Assembly (NCBI GenBank): GCA_030770425.1
Contig: JASJFT010000195.1
Coordinates: 20,698-84,697, forward strand
Source of the DNA: Darksidea phi
Lineage: Eukaryota; Ascomycota; Dothideomycetes; Pleosporales; Lentitheciaceae
Reading direction: 5' to 3'
DNA: 64,000 nt
Part shown: positions 52,383-61,590 of the stretch, piece after piece
Layout: every line of letters begins with the position of its first letter
Numbering within the stretch: the stretch's first letter is position 1
Position numbers and translations under genes: made by a program
The notes under the pieces: generated by a model
What the model was told of the DNA's origin: nothing
Database searches by the model: none
What the model saw: the letters and a program-made list of their open reading frames with translations, nothing else

Positions 52383-52999
52383 TTCTCCGACTATCTATTT
52401 ATATCTAATAAATATAATTCGGCGAACGAAGTAATAAAAGAATTCTAGATATATATATAGTTTATAGTTCTTAATACTATAGAAATATATAATAGTAGTA
52501 GTAAAAGAATAGCTAAGGTAAAAAGGGGAGCTATAACTACGTTACCTCTTTATAAGGAGCTAAGTATTTTCTTAAATTTTAAGCCCTCTATTCTATAGGC
52601 TATAATATAGATATAGTATCTACTAATATCCTAAATATAGAATTAATAGTAGTTTAAATATAGTATAATAGTAATCTAAATATAGTACTATAGTAGTACG
52701 GTATTTCTACTAATAGATCTTAGTATTTAGTATATATTATATAACCGCCTAAATTAACTCTATCTAAGATTAGAAATTTAATAATACTTAGTCGGCTTTT
52801 AACTTTATACCTAAATTAATTTATCTACTCTACCTTTTACTAATTATACTTTAGTCTTATATAATAATAGTATCTACTAGAATATCGCGAATAATAGCTA
52901 GCTCTATCGGCCTCTTTAGCTTATTATTTAGAAAACGAGCTACCTTAAATCTTAACCTAATACCCTTCGGATATAAAAGTAGCGAGAATAAGTAACTAT
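52383..52999. other. RIPped stretch between the 54-bp repeats and family X copy B
   Basis: The frame of the repeats continues for some distance (F-S-D-Y-L-F-I, then K-R-G-A-I-T-T-L-P-L-Y-K-E-L) before becoming unreadable at about 52,600. It is probably the same former gene as the repeats or the next relic, but I cannot join them with confidence. Confidence 0.4.
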
Positions 53000-55480
53000 T
53001 TAAGAATATCTAATAGTCTAACCTATAGAGTAGATAGCTATATATCTATAGCGAAGATAAAGATAAAGAGGACTATAAGATAAAGATAACTAAAGAGAAT
53101 AAAGAAGAGGAAGAAAAGCGTTTAAATAGTAGTATAAATACTCTAGTAGAATCTATAGGTATAAAGATCTCTAGTAAGATTTAAAAGATAAATCGGGAGT
53201 TATTACGTCTTATACGAGAATAGTAGTACGATAGTACTACCTTAATATTATAAGAGACGATCTTTAAGAATTTTAATAATAAGGTTAATAAGATCTACTA
53301 ATACCTTATAGAGAAGGATTTTAAAATAACTCTTTAGAAAGAGTTAGCGAAATAAGTTAAGGCTAAATAAATAGCTAGTAATAATAAATAGATAAAAGAA
53401 AAGTTTAAAAATAACTTTTAGAAATACGGTTTAAACTTATATAAGTCGAAGTAGAGTTTCTTCTATTTTAATAAAGTAGTTAAGTAGAAAGAAGTAAAGT
53501 CCTAGTCTTAAGTATTATAGTAGAAAATATATACTAAATATTTTTAATTCTTTAAATTAAATATTTAAGGGTATATTATAAGCCTTAGTACCGTAGTAAA
53601 GTAGATTAAGATACTAGAAGAGAAGATAAATAGCCTATAGGTCGAGGGTATAACTAAAAATATTAAGAAGTAGAAAGAGATAGAAAAGTCTAAAGAGCTT
53701 ACTTAGACTAAGAAGAAAGTTATTAAAGGTATACTAATTTTTATTCGAATACTAGATACTATTAATTAAAGTTAAAGCTCTTTATTCTAGATTAGTATAA
53801 GGTACTATTCGTCGAGCTAGTTAATAAATCTAAAGAAACTAGGGAGACCTATAAGGAATTTCTCGAAATATTAATAAATCTACTTAAGAAGTAAGAGGAG
53901 ATATAGGAGGAAGCTTATATCGAGATATAGCTATTTTTTAAATAAGTAATTATCTCTAATAGAGACTTATTAAAGATAAAAGAAATTATAGAAAGTATAA
54001 AGTAGAAGAATAGTTAGCTAGATTTAACTAATAAAGTATTAGGTATTAGTCTATCTAACTTTTAACTTCTAGTTTTAGAGATAAATACTATCTATATTTA
54101 TAAGTAGAAGTTCGTAAATAATATAGTTATTAGAAAGATATAGAAAATTAAGGTACTAATAATAATATAGTAGAATAATTAGGATCTAGTAAAGGTTTTT
54201 CTATTCTAAATCGGAGAGGTCTAAATAGAAAATAAGTAGCTATTATAATAATAATATAAGTTACTCTAGATAATATAAGAAGAGAAGAGCTAGAAGAGCC
54301 CCTTCGTACTATTTAACTCTACTCTACCTATAGGTACGCCCAATATCGGCCTATTTTTAAACTAAACTAATACTAGCCTATCTTTAAATTAAGCTAATAC
54401 TGACCTATCTTTAAATTAAACTAATACTAGTCTATCTTTAAATTAAGTCGATACTAGCCTATCTTTAAACTAAACTAATACTAGTCTATCTTTAAATTAA
54501 ACTAATACCGGTCTATCTTTAAACTAAACTAATACTAACCTATCTTTAAACTAAACTAATACTAAGTCTTAATTAGCTTAAAGTTTAGTAGAAACCTCTT
54601 CTAATAATAATATTCTTAATATATTTAACTTTAAGGACGATATAATACTAATAATATAATATAATAAAGGGCGAACGGAATATAGTAAGCTTAAAGCGAC
54701 GTAATTATACTAAATAGATAATATATATTTTAGCTACTTTATTATTAATACTAGAACTAAGAAGGTACCCTTTTATAAGATTATTAAGGAAGCTAACTTA
54801 GGATTAGAAGGTACTAAAATATTTTATAAAGAGGAATAGAAGTATTTATATACGAGATTTAATCTAATATTAAGAAGATAAGTAATAAAGAATATTAGTA
54901 GCTATATAATTAAAGCTCTCGGACTATATATTAAGATACCTTAGGCGTTATTAAATAAGCTAACTAAAAGTAGTAAGGAATACTATAAAGACCTCTATAT
55001 TAGGATAGAATATTACGACGATATAATAAAGAACCTCTAGATAAAAATCTATCTACTAGTTAAGTAGTAAACTTAAACTAAGTTAGATTAGTTAGTAGGG
55101 AAGAAGTATATAAAGACGTAGAAAAAGATTTTAATAGCTAGATATAAGAAGAAGTAGCTTTATTTCGATAAATATAAAAGGTATTAACTTAACCCCGAAA
55201 TAAAGAAGCCTTTAACTAGGTTAAACTTTAAGAAATATTTCTAATTATATCCTAATAATATAAGTTTTCTTAAGATAATAATATCTAAGGACGAGAATAA
55301 CGGTATAGATTATAATATAGATAGGGTAGTTCTTAATAGATAAGAAGTAATATCTAGGTATTATTTAGTAATATCGACTAATTAGATAGAAAATAAAAAA
55401 TATATTATAATCTATATCTATATAAGCTATTTCTAATAATAACTATATTACTTACTTAAGACGGGTCGAGCTTAGTATAG
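53000..55480 (+). pseudogene. Unrecognised family X, copy B, RIP relic
   Basis: Plus-strand frame read through TAG/TAA. The N-terminal part (53,050-53,760) is strongly charged and coiled-coil-like (E-D-K-D-K-E-D-Y, K-E-E-E-E-K-R). Then follow D-Q-Y-K-V-L-F and E-T-Y-K-E-F (about 53,790-53,850), the 27-bp repeat array (54,350-54,570), and the conserved block G-R-T-E-Y-S-K-L, Q-L-Y-Q, F-S-Y-F-I-I-N-T-R-T-K-K (about 54,660-54,770). The last block is K-K-Y-I-K-T-Q-K-K-I-L with R-Y-K-K-K and Y-F-D-K-Y-K (about 55,110-55,175). The order equals copy A on the other strand at 16,050-18,250. The function is unknown; I see no catalytic or membrane motif. Confidence 0.6.
54350..54570 (+). repeat. 27-bp in-frame tandem repeat, about 8 units
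   Basis: Units of the form CTATCTTTAAATTAAACTAA plus seven bases repeat head to tail every 27 bp. In the frame that continues into the family X block each unit reads S-L-S-L-N-stop-T-N-T, probably from an ancestral D-Q or N-Q. Units differ by transitions. Copy A has a different repeat (78 bp) at the equivalent place, so this linker appears to expand freely. Confidence 0.85.
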
Positions 55481-58266
55481 ATACCTTAGGGGAACGATTC
55501 GTTATTAATTAATTATTAATATAGCTATAAATACTAATACGAATCTATTAGTATAGTTACTATAATACTATCTAAGAAATCTAGTACTCTATATATTAGT
55601 ACTAAGGATATTATAAAGAATTTTATAGGAGAGGAATATATATTTATAATTCTATTTATATTTTATATATTAATATTAGACGTTTAAAGGGTAATTTATA
55701 AGATAGTAATTCGACGAAAATATAACGTATAATAAGACGGCGTAATAGTATAACGACGAGACGACGAGACGATAAGATAATATAACGATAAGATAATAAG
55801 GTAATATAATAATAAGATAATAAGATAGTAGATTAAAGAGATAGATAGTCTACTACTATATTAGTAGAGGATCTAGGTATACGAAGCTTAATTATTCCTC
55901 TACCTTTTTACTTTTAATCGCTTTTATTAGGAACTATAACTACGTTATTAATAGGCTATAGAAGTCGTCGTTACTTTAATAGTAGAGGAGACTAATTATT
56001 AGTCGCGCGGTCGCGATTTTAATACTTAATAGTAGAAGATAGGGCTAGACGGCTAGTAGAGGTACTAAGTAGAGGTTTAGACTATTTTTCGAGTTATTAA
56101 AAAATAAGAGCTTGGTATTAATATAATAAAGGTATAGTAGATAGAGCTATAAGAAGAATAAGGTATTATAGTATATTAGTAGTAGCGGATACTAAGTATT
56201 AGATACGATTAATTTAAAATAGATAAGCTATTTAAATTAAGCTTCTCTACCCTAGTATACGTAACTCTTTTTCCTATATTCCTATATAGCTCTTTACCGA
56301 AGAATATATTATTACCTAGCTAGATTTATCTAACCCCTCTAATAGACTATAGATCTATTTAAAAAGCCCTTATATATTATAATATAAGACGAGATAATAA
56401 GATAGTAGATTAAAGAGTTAGTAGCTTAAATAGTAGGATACGATTAATTAAGTATTCTATTAAGTAATAGTCTTTTAATAAATATAATATATAAATATAA
56501 ATAAAAGTATAAGTAGTAGAAGTACTAGTATATAGAGCGAGAGTAGCGTTTATAGATTCGAGTAGGACTTCTATAACTTATTATACTATATAAAGAAAGA
56601 ATTATACTAATAAATAGAAATAGTATATAATATACCTCTTTCTTTACTACTATAGAGATTATAATAATTAAGCCTTAAATTTATATTAAATATAGTAACT
56701 AATAGTATATATAAATATTATATTACCTAAATAGTAGTAAGATCTAAAAATAGATTATAGACGTTATTAGTAAATAATAGTCTAGTATTAGTAAGTAATA
56801 GTTTAGCTATATCTTAGTTAGCTTAGTTAGTATAATACGCCTAAAGCGGTATAAGACTATATCTAGCCTAAGATTCTTTATAGAACTTAAGAATATTAAC
56901 CTTTATCTATTTAAACCTTATCTTTATTTTTTATTTACTAAGTAATATTATATATATACGTAGCTATCTATATAGACTATATCTATTTAGATTTAGATAT
57001 ATTATATCTAGATTAATTCGGTAATCTATATTACTCTAATAATAATATTAAACTTAAATCTATTATAATATATTAGGATATAGAAGAAATTAAATTATAG
57101 TTAAGTAAAATATAAAGTTTAATTATATAGTTACGGGATAGTATATAAGAGAAAGCTACCTCTACTAGTAATATAAATAAGAAACCCTTATAACTTAATA
57201 TACTAGAATATAAGAAAATAGAAATAGAAGTTAAAAATATATAGAAGGAGGTATATCTTTCTTATCTCTCTTAGAGACTCTATACTAATAAAGAACTAGA
57301 AGGCTTTAATACGCTTATATAGAGTTAAAATCGGTTCCGGTATCTTCTAATTTAGATCTAAAGCCGTCTATATTATCGTTATTATCTACTATATTAAGTT
57401 ACTAAGAGTCGAATTAAATAGAATACCCGTTATACTTAATAGGACTAAGATACTATTATATAATAGATCTATAGAACGAATTAAGCTATATACTAGAAAG
57501 CTCGTACTAGTAGTATTTAAATTTAGGATCTAATACTCCTCGTACTAATTAAAGAAGACGACTAGATTATTAGATTAGTTATAGTAGTCTTCTTTAGTTA
57601 GTATTTTAATATAAGTCGGAGCTATCGTATATATATAGATAAAACCTAGTAGCTTCTATAATTCTACCCGAGTTAGCTATTATATTCTTATTAGTTATAT
57701 TAATATCTATATCTTTCTTATTATCTTTATCTTCGTCTTTATTAATATCTTAGAACTTTCTTTTCTTTACCTTTAGACTATTATCTAGAATAAGTACTCT
57801 ATTAAATATACCCTTTAAAAGTTTATCTTTTATTATTTTTTTAATACTTATTATAACGGCTGAGATATTAAAGTAGTATAGATTACTAAGTCTAAGCCTC
57901 TTCTTTTACACGAAGTCTAAGAAAGAGATATAATTATAATAAACTATAAGTATCTAGTCTTAGAAATCTAAGTCTAATAGATCTATTAAAATAAACGTCT
58001 ATTTATACTTTTTTTTCTTATAGTATATAAGTAATACTATATATTTCTCTTCTATACTATAAGATTTTTTCTTATAATATAGTATATATAAAGATTATAG
58101 TAAATCGAGTATATAGTATATATATAGATCTATAGTACCCCTCCTAGTATTCGTAATCTATTACTTTAATATCTTAATTATCTTATATAGATACTTACTA
58201 ATATATAGGTCTAAGTTCTTAGTCTTAGTAGTTTTTTAATAGCTATATCGAATCTTAGTTGGTATT
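55481..58266. other. RIPped sequence, no recognisable gene
   Basis: Contains a GACGA/GATAA low-complexity stretch (55,735-55,835). A phrase of about 25 bp (AGATAATAAGATAGTAGATT and the following AAAGAG) occurs near 55,815 and again near 56,392; its meaning is unclear. Plus-strand read-through is protein-like at about 57,060-57,540, but not recognised. Confidence 0.4.
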
Positions 58267-58334
58267 ATTTAGGGTTTAGACTTTAATAGAGGGTTCGATA
58301 AAGGGTTTAATAGAGGCTTCGATAGGTATAGTAT
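58267..58334 (+). repeat. 12-bp degenerate repeat
   Basis: Units such as GAGGGTTCGATA, AAGGGTTTAATA and GAGGCTTCGATA follow each other. In the frame that continues into the next array they read G-F-D/N-R/K. It is probably part of the same former repetitive protein. Confidence 0.6.
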
Positions 58335-58363
58335 AAACTCGATTTTAGAATTAAGATTTAGTA

Positions 58364-58528
58364 AGTAGAGATTTAATAGGTAGAGATTTAATAGGTAGAG
58401 ATTCGACGTATAGGGGTTTAATAAGTAGAGGTTCGATAAGTAGAGGTTTAATAAGTAGAGATTTAATAAGTAAAGGTTCGATAAGTAGAGGTTTAATAAG
58501 TAGAGGTTTAATAAGTAAAGATTTAATA
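58364..58528 (+). repeat. 15-bp in-frame tandem repeat, 11 units
   Basis: Units of the form AGTAGAGGTTTAATA or AGTAGAGGTTCGATA fill 165 bp, exactly 11 x 15. In frame they read K-stop-R-F-N/D with the stop always TAG, probably former CAG (Gln), so the ancestral pentapeptide was close to K-Q-R/G-F-D. The 15-bp period and shared frame with the upstream 12-bp repeats indicate a former low-complexity coding region. The array at 31,001-31,105 has the same period but a different sequence. Confidence 0.85.
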
Positions 58529-58890
58529 AGTAGAATATAGATATATTAGCTAATAGTAGAATAGTAAACTAGGTAATAATATATATAAGCTTAATATAGG
58601 CCCTAAAAAGTAGACTAAAGATATCTTTTAAAAAGGCTTCGATCGGTACTTAATTAATAATATCTAGTACTATACTAATCGAACTAACTAGATACTTAAT
58701 TAATATTATAGTAAATAAGTCGGGGCTAGATATATAGTTAGTATATAATAAGATAGATAGGACGAGAACGAGTAGACGAGCCGAGTAGAATAAGTAGACT
58801 GTTACAACCCCACGCGAATCACAGGATACGGGGCATCCCGAGAAGGTTAGAAGCTAAGACAAGGGCTTAGTCAGTAATCCAACATTACGT

Positions 58891-58998
58891 AACAATGATC
58901 TAGTTGATCTGTGTCTTAGCGAACAGAGCAAACAGAGCATGACCAACAATAATCTGGTTGATCTGTATCTTAGCGAACAGAGCAAGCAGAGCAAAGCA
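58891..58998 (+). repeat. 54-bp tandem duplication inside the LTR
   Basis: AACAATGATCTAGTTGATCT starts at 58,891 and a close copy starts at 58,945. Both continue through CTTAGCGAACAGAGCAA. LTR U3 regions often carry such duplicated enhancer-like units; a regulatory role is an inference. Confidence 0.85.
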
Positions 58999-59010
58999 AA
59001 GCGGGACAGA

Positions 59011-59018
59011 TATAAGAA
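59011..59018 (+). promoter_or_regulatory. Possible LTR TATA box
   Basis: TATAAGAA lies after the duplicated units, about 250 bp before the gag start, a reasonable place for the U3 core promoter. The evidence is only positional and by sequence likeness. Confidence 0.35.
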
Positions 59019-59266
59019 GATAGAGGATCTCTTAGGTTTTCTGTCTTAATTCTTTATAGTTAATCTTCAGTTCTTCACCTGATACTTACGAACAAGATTG
59101 GATCTTTTCCTAAGTGGTTATTCTAGCAATAGAATTCGTTGACTTAATCTTGACCTATCAGAAACCAACGGTACGACAAACGTTCTATCGGTCCTAACCC
59201 GGATCCCGTATAAAGGTACGTACAACGCATAACATATTAACTACCCTAAACTAAGGTTACGTCGAC

Positions 59267-61590
59267 ATGGTAACTCCATCTAGCTTACGCAACACCTCTG
59301 GGGAAAGCGCAACTAGGGCTCCAGCAACGAACCCAGCGGCCCTAATCCAGTAATAAGTAGCTTAGATAGTTGAGTTACAGCAGGCCATAATGTCGCTATA
59401 AGGATCGCTACAACAGGTACGGGCGGGACTTAAGACGAAGTCAAAGATCCCGATGCTAGAAAAATACGATAGCGGAAAGGAAGGCTTAAGGCCGTTTCTT
59501 ATACAATTGGACCTGTACTGCCGGTTTAACTCTACCACGTTTACTAGCGACTAGGATAAGATCCTTACCGTGGGCATGTATATAACAGGTAAAGCAGCTA
59601 TATAGATATAGCCCCTAATCGACGATTACATAGCCAACGAAGACTCCTTGTCGAAGCGACGCGACGAAACGAAGGTAGTATTTAAAGATTAGGATTCGTT
59701 CAAGGAATAAATACGTATAGTCTTCGGAGACATTAATGAGGTCTAGTAGGCCGAACGCCAGATCTAAAGGCTAAGGCAGACTAAGTTAGCAAGTACGTAT
59801 ACCACCGAATTCAAATAGCTATAGTATAAGATCGACTAGGACAATACACCTCTTATAGTCGCATACTACAACGGACTCAAGGAGCTAATTAAGGACGAGT
59901 TGGCCCGACTTAAAAAATCAGACGACCTAGCGGAACTAATTAAGACGATGATCCGTATCGACAATCGACTATACGAACGAGTACTCGAGAAACGAGATAC
60001 TATAGGACTAGTAAGAGTCTATAGAAAAGAGCAAGTAGCTCGAAAGTACGGATTCTATAAGGGTTATGACGAAATAGACGTTAGTATAGTCTAGGAAAAG
60101 AAATACCTAAGGAACAAGAAACGCGAATAAGGTAGGAAGCTATAGAAAGTCCTAGTAGACGAGATAAGACGACGTCGAGACGAAAAGGCGTATCTACGCT
60201 GCGGTATATAGGAATACTTCGCCAGGGAATACGGCGAGGAAAAGAAAAGTATAGGGAGCTAGGATGGCACCAAGCGTATAAACATGATTAGGTATAGTAA
60301 AGAAAAAGAAACCAAGCCTGACTCGATACCCGAGACATGGTACGACGCCAGCGGGTGGGACGAGGTCGAAGAAATCACTCGATAACAAGATAACCTAGAG
60401 CTCGAGATAGGAGAACTAAAACTCGACGGGCTAGATAAGGTCAGCGTAGAAGACATTTTCAGACGGTTAGTATATAATAAGTATTAGAAATATAGGACTA
60501 GCCAGCATATCGCTGAACATTACACCGACGTAAAAAAGCCAATATACGTCACGGGAGATCGAGGCTGGTAGGCGATAGGCTAGGCCCTAAGACTCTAAGG
60601 ACCAGAAGGTTATAAGGTAACCTAGGACTACAACAATATAGGCCACGACGCGCTACTATGGACAAACTGTACGGGAAATTACGAGTACTACGCCCGACAG
60701 AAGGAGGAAACCATAATACTCCTAGGAAGTAGCTTGTACATATACCTTCGAAATGTAGAATACCCAATGGTAGGATGCTATATCCACGACTACAACAACT
60801 AGGCCCAGGCTCATAAGGAGTAAGGATGGCCAGAATAGGTTGATTACTACGATAACGAATACGATAAGTATTTCCCGATGAAATACGCTACAGGACGATG
60901 GCCACGCGGACCAACCTAGGTAGATACTAAAGGATATAAACGAGATATTAACTATAGGATTATATACCAAGAACCTAATTACGAGGCCGTATATTAGATG
61001 TACTACGATCGATCATGTATCCTACACCTAGCGTAACAAGAGCTTACGGCTAGAAGGGAAGAAGATGTCTTCCATCAAAACCTCAAAAGGAAGGAATACC
61101 TTGTCGAACGATACGAATTGCACGGATATCCAATGTAGAACTAAGACAGTTCAAAGAACCCAGAGATTAGTAGACAGCTAAGGGCCCTAGGCATATAGCA
61201 GGGATATTACGACGCCTAGAACGACAAAAATAAGGTAGAACCTATTAATTAGGATATACCATTACCGAAAGGGGAACTATCGGAAGAACCGAATTGGGAA
61301 ATACCCCGTAGGATCGGAAGAGTACCGGATCCAAAAATGGAATAGGCAGACGAGTCGCCCACTCGACAAAACGAGACTAGAGAACTAGAAAAGGACCCCG
61401 AAGATTGGGACCTCTGCGATAATAAGCTAAAAAACTAGGTTGTTATCAGCTACGTAAGAGTCGCGCTAATAAAAGTACCTAAAAGACGACTCTCCGAATC
61501 GTATAAAGAAATATCTAATAACCGGCTAGGTTAGAGATAGACGCACGAATTTACGGACGGAAAGTCCGAGCTATTATAGATAGTAGAGTA
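59267..61590 (+). pseudogene. gag: Gag relic with zinc knuckle and long C-terminal extension
   Basis: The frame starts at ATG 59,267 (M-V-T-P-S-S-L-R), the first Met in frame after the LTR, and can be followed for about 774 codons. Capsid-like text is at 59,450-59,900 (L-I-Q-L-D-L-Y-C-R-F, then T-Y-T-T-E-F-K). The longest uninterrupted piece is 59,900-60,094, open only from Met by chance. The zinc knuckle is at 60,191-60,232 with C-x2-C-x4-H-x4-C spacing, but three ligands are now Tyr (TAT, TAC, TAC) and only the second Cys (TGC) remains. After the knuckle about 450 codons continue in frame up to the protease, longer than usual, rich in Tyr, Asp and Trp-like stops. Stops are all TAA/TAG. Gag would have formed the capsid and bound RNA. 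Confidence 0.82.

Larger units (their letters stand above)
58800..59240 (+). repeat. 5' LTR of the young gypsy element (right end approximate)
   Basis: Starts TGTTACAACC. It contains a 54-bp direct duplication (58,891-58,998) and a TATA-like box at 59,011. The right end could not be fixed because the second LTR is outside the window; a CA end such as GCATAACA near 59,227-59,234 is possible, and gag starts at 59,267. The LTR keeps both CA and TG in good number and looks less RIPped than the coding part. Confidence 0.75.

Noticed and set aside
55815..56416. About 25-bp direct repeat (AGATAATAAGATAGTAGATT...) near 55,815 and 56,392 as a possible small LTR pair or solo element
   Set aside because: Similarity stops quickly on both sides and the sequence is of a simple GATAA type common nearby.
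1..58799. Alternative genetic code or natural AT-rich organelle genome
   Set aside because: Relatives in the same window (58,800 onward) show the same families with CAA, CAG and TGG where stops now stand; the selective loss of CpA/TpG is explained by RIP, not by general AT bias or stop reassignment.
60194..60970. Several 64-82 codon open frames on the minus strand of the young element
   Set aside because: They lie antisense to gag, which reads coherently on the plus strand; they are open only because RIP makes stops mainly in the sense frame.
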